Assembly (NCBI GenBank): GCA_009760885.1
Contig: CM019702.1
Location: 48,947,925-49,011,924 of the forward strand
DNA length: 64,000 nucleotides
Source: Achatina immaculata
Taxonomy: Eukaryota > Mollusca > Gastropoda > Stylommatophora > Achatinidae
Direction of reading: 5' to 3'
Made by a program: the position numbers and the translations under genes. Under the pieces are notes generated by a model that saw only the letters and a list, made by a program, of their open reading frames with translations, was not told the DNA's origin and did not search any database. Positions 40,901-51,462 of this stretch are shown in pieces. How positions within the stretch are numbered: the stretch's first letter is position 1; every line of letters starts with the position of its first letter.

Positions 40901-43452
40901 AACACACCACTCATGAAGGAGGCTGTGTGTTGTAGAAATATACCATTCATGAATAAGGCAGTTTTTGTAGAAATATATCATTCATGAATAAGGCAGAGTT
41001 TGCAGAAATAAACTATTCATAAATGGGGCAGAGTTTGTAGAAATATACCATTCATGAATGAGGCAGTGTTTGTAGAAATATACCATTCATGAATAGAAAT
41101 GTACCATTCATGAATGAGGCAGTGTTTGCAGAAACATACTATTCATGAATGAGGCAGAGTTTGAAGATACATCATTCACGAATGAGGCCGTGTTAAGTAA
41201 AAACCCAGCATTTATGAAGGAGGTGGAGTGTTAAAAAACACGAGCCAGAGTCAGAAGCATTTTGCTGCGTGTGTGAAAGACATGAAGTAAACAATATTTA
41301 GGTTCTGCTTTTTCTCATAAAAATAACCTTTTAACTTTCAATAACAGTCACATTATGGTATATAAAATTTTTAAACTCACATGAGTAATAAAAAATACAA
41401 CAAGCACTATACAACAAAGTAAACAGTGTAGGCAGTGACATCAAACACTTTCAATGGTTATAGATAACAGTTTTTGACTTTCATGTTTGCTAAATTACTC
41501 AAATTTGCTACCAACTATAGAATGACACACTTTCCTGCATTCCATGAAGGCAGGTTGTGAAAAATCCCAAAACATGATAAGTTATCCTACCAAACTGTGG
41601 TCAAATATTTTGTAAAATTTCCTTCCATGTGGTGGTATCTGTAAGCTGGTTGGTTAAAAAAAATGGCCTCTAAACATAAAGGAAATGACCCAGATAATCA
41701 CCAGAAAACTCAAAGCTGCGCCACAAAAGAAAGATAACCCACACTGACTGAAAATCACAAGGATCAAACAAAATGGAAAAAGCTAGACTGCCTGCATGTA
41801 TCATCAATGTAGCACAAAAAGGAAAGAATAATGAGAGCTGAGCAACAGGGAAAATATTCAAAGTGTGAGAGCTAGACTGCACCAAGTTGTCAACAAAAAT
41901 TACAACTGTTTGACGGTTTTGTTCCTAAATTAAAACACACTGCTGAAATTAATGTGTCACTTTGCCCCAGGAAAATGTCAATAGTATCCTGTATGTCAGA
42001 TCATGCATGTGACCAAGAAAATCACAGAGGAAACTATCATCATCATCAACCACTGAAATAACCCCAGGTACTTAAAGCAATTTGGGGGGGGGGGGGGGGG
42101 AGAGAATGAATGAATAAATGAATGAATAATCTTTATTTTTAAAGGGTAAAGAATTGGGCACGCAGGCCCGTTTTACATTCTGCCCTGAAAAGAGAGAGAG
42201 AGAGAGAAATTCTCAACTAGCTTTTGCCATGTCTATCTCCTATCCACTTTCCCTGCACTTTTGACCTCTGTCTGAACACATGTACTTCTGGGTCTGCCTT
42301 ATCCTTTTTTTCTCATTATGGGGTCATGTTCCTGGTTTATCTCAGCTTTACAAAGAAAATTGAGTATAATTTACCTTTTCTTCCAAGACTTTTTTTTTTC
42401 ATATACATCTTTCCTCAGTGCAAAGCCACCAGATTAAGCCAGTCTCCTGTTCTTCCTTTCCTATGCTAAAATATTTGTCTTGTACATTTTACTGCATAGC
42501 TGCCTAGTCAAATCTCTCTTAACTGGAATTTCACCTTTCATTATTTTGTCTGCTGTCATGCACTAACTTGTGTACACTGTTCAAATAGACTTCCCTGTAA
42601 CTACTTTTGTATGTCCATCCACTGTTACATTTATAAGTGAATATCTAAAACAGCTTCACCTCATGGTAATCCTAGGGGGCCCACAATCACTTTTAATCTA
42701 GAAAAAAGCTGATTTTTTAAAAATTTCAAATATTCCAGTATCACATAAAGATCTAAACGATCTGACACCTACCTGCCCCTTATCTTTTTCCACTTTCTTG
42801 AAGCACTTGTTCAGACTAAGGTTGTGACGAACAGAGTTTTTCCAACCTGTAGGAGCATTCTGGAAGTATGGAAACTGGGTTAAGATCCAGTTATAAATGT
42901 CTTTGACCGGAAGCCTCTTCTGAGGTGAGGCTTCTACTGCCATGAAGATTAGGCAGGAGAAGGAATACGGAGGTTTGCTGTTGACATGTTTCTGTGGAAG
43001 ATACTGAAGGTTTGGTGCCTGCTGTCCTGGAGCAGTTTGTAAAAGACTGATGTCAGGTTTTACATCCTCATTCTCCTTCTGCTCCTCATTATCATCATCT
43101 TCTTTGTCCAGCTTCTCCCCACCAATGTTTTTGAGCAGGTCTTCATTCTGAAGCCACTCCAACGATCTCAAGTCATCATCAAAGTCATCACTGTCCCGGC
43201 GATCCATGCGTAGTGACGCAAAACAACTGTTCGAAAGATGGTCACCATACAGACTGTCATCATCGTCGTCGGAGTTGTCACCACCGTTCAGAATAACGTC
43301 CCCACCTCCATGAAGGGCTTTGTAAAGCTGACTGTGAGGAAAGCTTTGGCTTAAACTCGTGAACAGCCGAGCTCTCATGGAGGCATCACTTTCTTCTGGA
43401 AGCTTGCATGTAGGCACCATTGTAGAAATGGTAGGAACAGTGTCCTCACACC
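27554..43452 (-). CDS. FOXN3: FOXN3-like (FOXN2/3, CHES1) forkhead transcription factor, 847 residues from the first in-exon Met
   Basis: Eight exons on the - strand, all GT/AG and all matching in phase: 43452-42773, 40392-40241, 39562-39504, 38795-38745, 36663-36604, 35882-35816, 32314-32220 and 28965-27554 (TAG at 27556-27554). The protein has the FOXN2/3 motif [14 protein letters not shown] and an acidic region. The forkhead domain starts near residue 149 ([20 protein letters not shown]) with the helix-3 core [18 protein letters not shown], and [15 protein letters not shown] is completed by the next exon. Further on are Ser- and Asp-rich linkers and the conserved [12 protein letters not shown] motif, matching the C-terminal box of vertebrate FOXN2/3. 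After that comes a Lys/Ser-rich tail of roughly 400 residues with basic, nuclear-localisation-like clusters. Vertebrate FOXN3 is a nuclear repressor of about 490 residues linked to checkpoint control. Coding ATG is either 43420-43418 or in a 5' exon. Confidence 0.93.
29705..30050 (+). mobile_element. SINE-like repeat copy B
   Basis: Same family and same orientation as copy D at 53842-54207. Shared blocks: ggtgaagaca..tgtccgat, tagctgaccaagaccctgtc, gtggtggagtct, gggactgaaaa, cccactcccac..gatacgatgttgt and catcggctgcaaagaac. Its 3' end diverges from copy D near 30040 and no GAA tail is evident, so the copy is truncated or old. Confidence 0.75.
30085..30180 (+). repeat. Three to four copies of a 30-bp tandem repeat
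   Basis: The unit caagaagaaacagaaaatgcaaaattt repeats with one imperfect first copy. It keeps a Glu/Gln/Asn-rich reading frame open only because its length is a multiple of three. Confidence 0.8.
30657..31975 (+). mobile_element. 1.3-kb GC-rich non-coding retroposon with internal tandem repeats and (GAA)n tail
   Basis: An 11-bp target-site duplication, acttcaacaat, lies at 30657-30667 and 31965-31975. The enclosed 1297 bp end on the right in aagtgaacgaagaagaag..., the same kind of (GAA)n end as the LINE at 5.4 kb. The 5' part contains about four units of roughly 108 bp (cacctctgctctagaggtcg ... cctaaaccggc ... accaggggt; near 30813, 31051, 31157 and 31264). These are followed by three units of about 90 bp (cacctctcacccagcgggga ... 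gaggttttccggtgagaaag; near 31475, 31563 and 31651). A unique 3' segment follows. No reading frame is conserved among units. It is much more GC- and CpG-rich than its surroundings. It may be a non-autonomous LINE derivative whose repeats are promoter-type monomers. Confidence 0.85.
32220..32314 (-). CDS. FOXN3: FOXN3 coding exon with poly-Asp and poly-Ser runs
   Basis: Acceptor tgctatag, donor gtatgc. One base completes the split Ser codon from the previous exon. The exon encodes [12 protein letters not shown], then [19 protein letters not shown] and one base. It corresponds in position to the Ser-rich 'SSSSSS...YEF' segment of vertebrate FOXN3. The (GAT)n microsatellite is translated here. 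Confidence 0.9.
32640..34545 (+). mobile_element. DNA transposon-like unit with long inverted repeats and a broken ZAD-like gene
   Basis: Sequence 32649-32750 is an imperfect inverted repeat of 34443-34539 (catcagctctagttttt on one side, aaaaactagagctgatg on the other, plus further paired blocks). Between them on + (about 33154-34240) is a pseudogene. It opens [20 protein letters not shown] with paired Cys and a later [11 protein letters not shown], a zinc-binding, ZAD-like layout. It continues through [33 protein letters not shown] and HWVICV-type text, then [17 protein letters not shown]. Proteins of this type are multi-copy in many invertebrate genomes and are regarded as transposon-borne; I do not know their superfamily name. 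Stops, frame slips and a large internal deletion near 34110 show it is dead. Confidence 0.7.
34747..35799 (-). mobile_element. 5'-truncated RTE-type LINE inserted next to a FOXN3 splice donor
   Basis: The - strand frame encodes [32 protein letters not shown], then [10 protein letters not shown] where active reverse transcriptases have YADD, then [16 protein letters not shown]. The C-terminal end past a stop still reads [13 protein letters not shown] and VGHLAHNQ. It ends in a short ATGAATGA tail. A possible 7-bp duplication aaaattt (34747-34753 and 35793-35799) bounds it. That duplication is short and low complexity, so the boundary is approximate. It lies in the same orientation as FOXN3, about 16-23 bp from the exon at 35816. 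Confidence 0.85.
35816..35882 (-). CDS. FOXN3: FOXN3 coding exon (67 nt)
   Basis: Acceptor cttcccccag, donor gtatat. Two bases complete the split Glu codon, then [21 protein letters not shown] and two bases of the next codon. It resembles the 'ESPSDTEEDDRKHSQKE' linker of vertebrate FOXN3 only in character (acidic, Ser-rich, then basic). Confidence 0.85.
35883..36603 (-). other. FOXN3: FOXN3 intron, nothing recognised
   Basis: AT-rich with two A-runs (about 36279 and 36354). No coding or mobile-element signal. Confidence 0.4.
36604..36663 (-). CDS. FOXN3: FOXN3 coding exon (60 nt)
   Basis: Acceptor gttattttcag, donor gtaggt. Encodes (D)[19 protein letters not shown] in phase with both neighbours. 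The '[14 protein letters not shown]' stretch looks helical and echoes the 'EMKEAAGSLLHL' box that recurs in the last exon. Confidence 0.85.
36664..38744 (-). other. FOXN3: FOXN3 intron, mostly unrecognised; includes a repeat tail at 38020-38065
   Basis: Contains a 13-bp G-run (37119-37131), A-runs near 38383 and 38407, and at 38020-38065 (- strand) an AATAAAGATCAATCAACC end. That is a typical 3' terminus of a retroposed element with a tetranucleotide tail. The rest is anonymous. Confidence 0.5.
38745..38795 (-). CDS. FOXN3: FOXN3 coding exon (51 nt)
   Basis: Acceptor tttctttacag, donor gtaagt. In phase it encodes (H)[16 protein letters not shown]. Short, but both splice sites are strong and the phase fits on both sides. 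Confidence 0.75.
38796..39503 (-). other. FOXN3: FOXN3 intron, nothing recognised
   Basis: AT-rich. The - strand segment 39445-39137 hints at a LINE C-terminus ([20 protein letters not shown] resembles the zinc-knuckle 'TVEHIL..C' end of RNase H LINEs), but the Cys pattern is broken. I treat it only as a possible fragment. Confidence 0.4.
39504..39562 (-). CDS. FOXN3: FOXN3 coding exon (59 nt)
   Basis: Acceptor tttaatttcag, donor gtatgt. Encodes [19 protein letters not shown] after completing a Gly codon, comparable with the 'PGVRPLPITPIGV' segment after the forkhead domain in FOXN3. Confidence 0.85.
39625..39960. repeat. Tandem repeat of about 63 bp, 5 copies, in FOXN3 intron
   Basis: The unit contains gatataaagttatcatagctg, tatcaggactgcaggccaac and aaaagtgaaacaaacactca. 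Copies begin near 39628, 39688, 39750, 39813 and 39878 with mild divergence. Confidence 0.85.
40241..40392 (-). CDS. FOXN3: FOXN3 coding exon completing the forkhead domain
   Basis: Acceptor cccttctttcag, donor gttagc. Encodes [20 protein letters not shown] and [12 protein letters not shown], the wing 2/C-terminal part of the FOXN forkhead. It differs from human FOXN3 ([20 protein letters not shown]) at only a few positions as I remember it. It ends with two bases of a Gly codon. Confidence 0.95.
40393..42772 (-). other. FOXN3: FOXN3 intron with tandem repeat and a repeat tail
   Basis: Holds the roughly 37-bp tandem repeat at 40915-41230, a 17-G run (42084-42100) and, at 42100-42180 on the - strand, an AATAAAGATTATTCATTCATTC end. 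That end looks like the 3' terminus of a retroposed element. The rest is AT-rich and unrecognised. Confidence 0.5.
40915..41230. repeat. Tandem repeat of about 37 bp, 8 copies, in FOXN3 intron
   Basis: Repeated phrase taccattcatgaatgaggca followed by gtgtttgtagaaata from about 40918 to 41215, with point differences and one shortened copy. Confidence 0.85.
42773..43452 (-). CDS. FOXN3: FOXN3 large N-terminal exon with most of the forkhead domain
   Basis: Acceptor tggatgttttgcag, donor gtaggt (strong consensus). The 680-nt exon begins with two bases of a split Gly codon and ends on a codon boundary. The reading is open from the splice site: (G)[10 protein letters not shown], then [20 protein letters not shown]. 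The Met at 43420-43418 is the first in-exon start. Contains a poly-Asp stretch, [14 protein letters not shown] and the forkhead from KPPYSFS to KVEKDKGQ. Confidence 0.95.
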
Positions 43453-46400
43453 CTGCAAAACATCCACAAAGAAACATTATCAACAAATCAAAAAGGAAAC
43501 TAACCTATGTTTTGCTCTATTTAGTCACTATTTCATTCATCACATATTCAAAATATACACATAATTATACTCTGCAAACTGAGAAAAATACCTCCTTGGT
43601 AGTTAACAAAAATAATGTCAAATTTAAATTATCTACAGGAAAAGAACCGAGAGTTCCACAACAAGAAACAGGACAGTGTGTACACAGGTGCACATGGTTT
43701 GAAAATTTCAAAATCCCGAAGTGCAAGCTGGGGAGAATAAAAAAAAAGATGCCTAAGACCAGATCAGGTGAAAATTATTATGATGATGATAAAAAGAAAC
43801 CAATTAACAATCAGGTAAGCACTGTGCTCTCTTGTTTTGGCACATCAAATGTATTTACTAATTCTGTATAAAGAGTTGTATATTTCTCATGTCATACAGA
43901 ACAGGAAGTGTGTTGTTACACTGGTTAGGTTGGAAGATAAGTGGACCCCCCAGACCAAAAAAAAAAAAAAAACAACTTTCTTACAGGGTCCACTGCCATG
44001 GGGACCACAACCTATTATCCAGGCTGAGCCCATTTCTATGCATTTCAACAAAGTTTCTCAAAAGAGTATGGACAAGATCTGCCAGATGTTAAAAGCATCA
44101 AAGGTTGGTATGTAAAGTTTAAAGAGACTGCCAGTGTAAATGACCTTAAAAAAAAAGGTGGTGGACCTAGTGTAAATGAAGGCAAGAATAATTGCTGCTT
44201 TAACAAATGTAACTAAATAAGTGCTGGACAACACACTGCAAGAAATCAAGTATTGCTTAATGCTCTCTGGGTAACAAACGGACATGTTTAAGCATACAAA
44301 TATAGTTTTTAAAAAAAAAAAATTGGAGCTCAGGTTAAATCTGCCAAAAACCCTACATCTGTACCTAGTTTGGCTTTTGTGTAATAAATGTTTGAAATCA
44401 GAGAAAGACTTTATGCTTGCCCTGTATACATTACAAACATACTAGATACTAGTCAGCAGAATGTATCAGGTCATAACACACCACCATATACTGATGACCT
44501 ACATCATTTTGATCAAGTCAGCAAAATGTAATAGGTCATAACACACACATTTTGGCTATGACCTATACAATGTGCTAAAATGAAAAAAAAAACAAAACAA
44601 AACAATGAAAACTACAGATTACATAACACTCAGGAACTGAGACCTAATGTTGCTGGTTTTCACTATTACAACCAGATACATTTGCTTCTGCATCACTGAT
44701 TTGTCACCAGTGGTATATAAAATGTTATAAGGAAACTGGGTGGAGGGGAAGAGAGAGAGAACATGCTCATGCATTTTGAACATAAGGTTTGAATCAAAGT
44801 AATGTCAAGAATATTTTCTTTCAACATCATAATTAAAAACTTAGTCTGCATACTGTGTGTGTCCGTTTTTGTTTTTTTTTTTTTTGGGGGGGGGGGGGTG
44901 TGCCACACAGTCTCAGCTAAGACACTATCTTGGACATAAAAATTTTAATGTATATGTAACGTGATAGTCTAGATATTTTCTTCTTCTCCCACTTTCTCCA
45001 AATCTAAGTATTACATACACACAACCATGATCCAACATGGAAGTAGAGGCAATACAGTTAATGGGTTAAGATTTACACCTTCCAAATTCCAGATAAATCA
45101 TAACTTCTCAACTTAGGATACCACAACAGAAAACAATAAAATAATCTTTATTCAAGTTTTGCTTTTCTGTGAGGAAATACTACAGACAGTGAGATATAAC
45201 AGGGCCATACTGGGCAAAACTTACAAATAAACAAAGATGTTCTCAGCATAGTTGTTTAACACTGAAACTATTTAAAACTATTAACAAAAGGACAATAAAA
45301 ATTATGTGTGTATATCATGAATAGAGAGAACCAGGAGAACATGCAATCACTAGAAAACCCAAGCAGGGGAAAAGAAGAAAAAAGGATGGCGGTGGCAGTG
45401 GCAGTGGCCCAGAGCAAAATAACAAGCTGACCAAGTTAAACAGAAAAAAAAAAAAAAAGAGAGAGACATTATCACTGCATTTAAGGAGGGGGAAAAAAGG
45501 CATAAATTAAAATTATACTCTCAAATTGCACCCCATTTTTAAAAGTGATACAAAAAAATCATTTAAAAATAGAAAAGTGACTGCCACATGATGGTCCAAA
45601 AAAAACAAAAATCAATCAAAACATCAAAAACACACAAACCCATTAGTGTTCATGTAAAGGAAATTACCATATATGAAAAGTTATGTATGCTATTATGTTG
45701 CTTTTACAAAAGACAGAATCAAGGCAATTTACATAAGACTTAAAATAATCAAAATATTTTAGACTACATAAGAGACTGTTCTAAGAATTCTTGCTCCTGA
45801 TACACCAGAACAGATCTGCATCACAAAATTTGTGCTTTCTGTAATGCTTAAAAAAAAAAAAACTATACACAGCAATATCTGCAATATAAATGACTACAAA
45901 ACTACCCAAGAGGTATAAATTTTTCAAGAGAAGCTATATGGTGACATACACCAACTCCATCTTACTGCCAATTACTTCAACTTGTACACAATGACAACTG
46001 TCCAAATTGCTTATTAAAGTTATTTTATAGAACCTGGGAGAAAAGTGCATAAATGGACAAAAGACTTGCTCAGTCTAAGCTGGTTAACTAATGTCAGCTG
46101 ACCCTGACCTGGATAACCAGCAGTGTCTGGGTCTAAACATAAAGATCTGACCGCCCCTGCCATACAACCAATACCAGTTTATCGCAAACTGTGGCCTTTT
46201 TCGAAGCTAAAGAGGAACTCAACATTGTGAATAATGGAGCCTTTGCTGCTAAGTAGATCCAGGTATTTTCAAGTTACCAAAGCACAGGACATACTTTGTT
46301 TAAATGAGGGGTCTAGGGAAAACAGCTCGAGAGACCCATTCTTCTTCTTCTTCTTGGAACATTCTCAGATGACAAGTGGATACCCTTGAAGACTGCTGAC

Positions 46401-48116
46401 TTGTTCCTGATATGAAGGCTTCGACATCATGCACCTCTTGTTATATTCTGCTGATTATACAGTCTACTCAGGAAATAATGAAAACAGAGCTCTCCATGGT
46501 GTTGCCCGCTTCTTGGGGCTGCTTCAGCGTGTGATGAAAGCCAAACCCCGATGATGAAGCTGATGAATGAAAATATGAATGCACAATGGCATCGTGTGCC
46601 AAGCTGCAGTCCACAGCCTGTTGAGCAAATGAGGTTTTATCATCTTCTCCACGCTCAAAAACTGCACTGTGATTATTGTATTTCACCTATCGTATTTCAT
46701 AACTATCTGCATGAAAGAAGTTCGCATGTTTAACATTCTATTTAACCATTATCCGCGGGCTGTTTCTGCCGTGGGCAAGGTTTGACGCCATTTATTTTCA
46801 CACTTGTTTTAAGTGAAGGCAATTCTCAGTGGGTAGCAATTCTCAGGTAATTACACTGTCCCTTTTGTGTGTTGGTGACGGCAGGCACAGCTTGATAGTG
46901 TACCATAAAAGCACACGTGACTGGTTTATAAACGTGACTTGATAAAGAGAACAACTGTCGGTTGAGTTTTAAAAGCACAAACTATCGCCAACTTACCATC
47001 AGGATTACGTTTAACACAAACTATCTTCTCTGACGTGGTCGTGGGGTAAATTTTCCCCATTTATTCGATATCTGTCGTGCCGAAGTAGATTAACTGGCAA
47101 GAGGCACGAGAAAGAATAAAAATCTATACTCTCGACATTGAGACACTTGGGGGAGATGAGGGCGGAAGAGGCTACTGTAAACACTGCTACAACAGCCCCA
47201 CAATGAGTTACCACACTGTGACTCTTCCGCATCCCGCACGTTCAACCTGAACCGGCCAATCAAAACGCCCAACTTTTGTCGTTGCCAAGACAACCGTATA
47301 CAAGCCCTCCCTCCCCTCCTCCCTCGCGAAATAGGACGGATAAAGTTCAGGGGTTGCGACCTAAATCATGTGTTATTTAAAGTTCCCACTGCCGCCTATC
47401 GCCGCACAACCTGTTGCTTGTATGATGGCCCCGTGACAGTTTCAGCGGTCATACTAATGTCGCAACTATGTCATCGTCTTTCAATCCCGAGTCCAGAAAA
47501 GAACTTATAACTAGCGCAAACGATAGTCATATCCTACAGCTTACTACAATGCAGATCGTTAATCAGAGCTTTGAACCAGTTCAGTTCGTTACGAACAAGA
47601 GTTTACAATAGCACAGATCGTATACAGTAAAATAATACAACACAGTGTAGTATGATTAGACCTTGAGGTCCGGCCATATAACACAGCGTCATGTTACTTT
47701 ACTGCGCAAAAGCCTCACAGTTTCCTATTCGTAAAAAATCTGAATCTGAGATCATATAAGGCAACGTATCAATTTATTTTTCTCAAGGCCCCACCCCCTA
47801 CTTAGGGAGGGGAGATGCCACGTTTTCATTGTGTGTGCTTTAATCACGACACTTTTTCCCCAGCATCTGAACAAGTGCCATTGCGCGTCTCTTTTCACAG
47901 CTTGTAAAGTCATAAATTACCTACCACGTCTACTAATGCACGTGAGATGATTCACATGCTCAAGAATTTTAAGCGCCCAAAATTGCATAACACGTTACTG
48001 TTACTTGATCTGCACGGAAATAGTACTTTGAAAGAATAAAAAAAAAAAAACGCCGAATGCTAAGCGAACATTAAGCTCTGGAAAATTCATACTTAGCCTA
48101 TCGTTCAATACAGTAA

Positions 48117-48162
<46 letters not shown>

Positions 48163-49946
48163 CGGAATTTAAGAACAGTTCATATACATTTTACACGACT
48201 GCCAAGCAGGCGTGAGTGTTATAACCGTAGCACAGGGCTGGCTTAATATAGATTCGCGAAAAGAGACGAGGAAGGGGGAGAAAGAGAGACCGAAGAAGAT
48301 TATGATGACAGCACGTCGGAAATACAGTACAATCTTCAGGTAAACTGGAAACAACGAGAGTTGTGCACAGCAAAGTATCCGTGCGGAAGTAGATACATGT
48401 GTGATATGTCCTGAAAATTGTAGATAAGGCCCTCCCGATGCGAGAGAATGACACAAGGGATTGTGATCGGAACCTCTCTACTGGGCCAAGCTGATGTTTA
48501 TCTAGCCAGGAGAGGACAACGCATTATAAACAACTCGACCACAACGCATCTTTGCACTGTCCTACTGAGGTCCGGAGTTCGGTTCAAACCCACTACCTCT
48601 TTATACCCCCCCCCCTCCTCCTGCCCTGCAGCTTATCTTGCCCCTCAAGTGCTTTAACCACAAACGTTCGAGGCCAAATCATATTCAGCACTGTTCAAAC
48701 ACTCAGCTGCAAGAAAACAGCACAGATGGGGAATAAAAGATATCAAACTGCGAAAGACACACGACAAAAGAAATATTTAAAAAGTAACTTAGAATTCCAC
48801 TTCAGCGTTTCTATTTATTAAATGCCTACACCCCCACCCCCCATTTAAAAAAAAAAGATTTTTACGTTCTTTGTTCAACATGGGTACTAACACGGCCTAA
48901 ATATGTCCCATGACGTGGAGTCTGTTGTACTTGGGAGTGCACACAACAAAGACCGGCGGGTTTATCGTCCCTACGCCGAAACAATTTTCTTCATAACCGC
49001 TGGCAGAGAAATACCGCATCGACCAGAAATAGAAAGCAGCTTCGCGATCACCATGGCAACCTCAAGCGGCAGCTGGCCATCCTCGCTTCCGACTGCATCC
49101 GTTTTCAAAATCCCCCAAATCCCATTTTCATAAGCAAGCCTGTACTCCCATCCAGCTCACTCCGGAGTGCTTGCTTCAACAATTCAACTCTTACAGTACT
49201 CTATTCAGTCAGAACGAATCCACCTATTCTGAACCTTCTCCAAATTTAATCGTCGTTTTGAGAACAATTTTACATAACGGTCTCTATCTATTTCATTACG
49301 ACATACTGCTGCTTGTTTTATCTGATTTTCTGCCGAATACTCCCTCCCTCCTCCCACCCCGCCAAATCTCCTCTTTGATTCACACAATTTCGTGCCTTTT
49401 CTTGCAACCCCCTCCGTTTCAATGTTCTTCCCCCAAATTGACGTTCCATTCAGCGGAGTCAGTCGAACGATTGCTCGATGTGTAATGTTACGGCTTACGC
49501 CCCACAATAAGCGGGTAATTTCAGGAAGCCTGCCCTACTCGTTACATTTTCAACTCTTCTAAACTTGTTGCTGAGCGAAAAAGAGGTGCAGGTTACATGT
49601 AGCACTACTTCTTAAGAAGAATAATGCGGTTGTGGCTTCAGTTACTTGAGGTTATAATCCTAGATGTTAAAACAGGAAGGAAACATCCAAGCCAGGAAAG
49701 AAATGTCTCTTGAAAAACGGTCAAAAGCGAACCGCAAGGCTCGCACTACTGCAAGTATAAAGAGGAAAAAACGGAATTTCTGGGGAGATTTTGTCCCATT
49801 TAAAACAGCTACGACAGCCAGCAGGCGGAGGGTGGATGGGGAGAAAAAAAAAGGGGGGGGGGAGGGGTGTGGAGAGAGAAATATAAAGTTCAATACAAAG
49901 CAATGGTAAAATGAACAACACCAAAACGTTTGACATTGTTGCCGCT
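43453..49946 (-). other. FOXN3: Presumed FOXN3 first intron / 5' flank, part 1; CpG-rich around 46.7-49.1 kb
   Basis: 43.5-46.7 kb is AT-rich and unrecognised, apart from a (CTT)n run at 46342-46355. From about 46.7 to 49.1 kb CpG becomes more frequent and several RFX-like X-box palindromes occur (47281, 49047). No exon could be defined. A (CT)n microsatellite lies at 48119-48159. This may include an alternative FOXN3 promoter. Confidence 0.4.
48119..48159. repeat. (CT)n microsatellite, about 20 units
   Basis: Uninterrupted dinucleotide run, likely polymorphic. Confidence 0.97.
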
Positions 49947-51462
49947 ATTCAGATATTACAAAGAACTAGATACAGAGCTGTTACGGAAAGATAAGGCAAT
50001 ACAAGAACAATATATGACTATAGTACATAATAAGTATAATGCTATAGAGAAGATTGAAACGATTGATGAACAAAGGAATATGCTCAAAGACTATTCAGCA
50101 AACATCTATCGAAATCATACCTCCAAATAAACGACACGCTAAACAGGGGTGGATGACAGAAGAAATTTTGCAACTAATGGATCGAAATCTTAAGGAAGAT
50201 AAAGATGAATATGACAAAATAATTAAAGAAATAAGACACAAATGCAATAAAGCTAAAAAAGAGTGGCCAAATAAGAAATGTAATGAAACAGAGACACACT
50301 ATGATGGAAACACAAGAGATATGTACAAACAAATAAAGGAGCTAACAAACAAAAGGGCATACCACAAGACTGGTTGTCTGAAGTCAAAGGCGGGGCATAC
50401 ACTAATGGCCAGAGATCTATAACAGTAATTATGTCCCATCAATATTTTGCAACGAGTTTTCATTGCCCTACCAAAGAAACAAGGTGCAGTTGAATGTGAA
50501 GACCATCGAGCCATTAGCCTTATGAGCCATGTTACCAAAATCCTGCTTCGTATTGTCATGAGAAGAGTCAGGGGCAAAATAAAACCAGAAACTGCTGAAG
50601 AAAAGTGTGGCTTTGTCGAAGGAAAAGGCACAAGTAATATATATATAATATACATATACTGAGAACATTGATGGAAAGATCAATACAAGTAAAGACGGAC
50701 ATATACTTATGCTTCACTGACTACTGTAAAGCATTCAATAAAGTGAGACACACAGAAATTATAAGAATGCTGGAAGACATCAACATAGACGGGAAAGATC
50801 TGAAACTCACCAAAAACATATATTGGCAGCAATGAAGGTTGAGAACCAAATAGGAGCATTCCAAGACATAAAATTGGAAGTGAGACAAGGATGAAACTGA
50901 AACAAGTTGATAGATTCAAATACTTAGGAACAATAACAGCTGATGGGAAATGTCACAACGAAATAAAAAGCAGACGTGCTCAGGCCAAGTCAGCATTCCA
51001 GAAAATGAGAAACATCTTGTGCAACAAATCTGTATCAATGGAAACAAGTTTCAGAGTACTTAAATGTTATATCGAGCCAATTTTATTATATGGATGTGAA
51101 GCATGGTTCATGAATAAGAGAGTACAGCGAGAAATGGAGGCCATGGAAATGTGGTTCATAAGAAGAAGTCTCAAAAGAGGGTGGAGTAAAAAGGCAAATT
51201 ACAACAAAGATCAGAGGCAAACAAGCGAGATTTATAGGAGATTTCCCGAGAAGAGGAAAACTGGAACACCGTGGCGACTGGAAAAATTGAAGGAAGAAGA
51301 GACAGAGGAAGAAAGAGAGAGAAGATACTGGATGGGCTGTCAGTGTGGCTAGGAAGAAAGTCACCGGCGGATCTCATAATCAAGTCTAAAGATAGGGAAT
51401 TATGAAGAGAAATGATCGCCTATGCCACGCGGCACGGCACTTGATTGATTAATTCAGATATT
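49947..51462 (+). mobile_element. RTE-type LINE, 5'-truncated and internally deleted, with 11-bp target-site duplication
   Basis: attcagatatt occurs at 49947-49957 and 51452-51462. Between them, on +, decayed frames read the linker before the reverse transcriptase (GWMTEEILQLMDRNLKEDKD). Then comes RT motif 1-2 text (FIALPKK, EDHRAISLMSHVTKILLRIV) and motif A text (CFTDYCKAFNKVRHTEIIRM). The sequence then jumps near 50893 straight to LKQVDRFKYLGTITADGK, so the YADD segment is missing. The C-terminal end (LWREMIAYATRHGT) and a ttgattgatta tail are present. Confidence 0.92.

Noticed and set aside
46342..46355. (CTT)n run as another GAA-tailed insertion
   Set aside because: No target-site duplication or related body sequence could be found next to it. 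Kept only as a simple repeat.
48560..48600. B-box-like ggttcaaaccc that might mark a tRNA or SINE
   Set aside because: No matching A box at the right distance and no foldable acceptor stem seen. Not enough to call.
49055..49132. Short frame with a strong start context (MATSSGSWPSS...)
   Set aside because: Only 26 codons, no donor site before its stop and no known relative. The start overlaps the X-box-like palindrome by chance.
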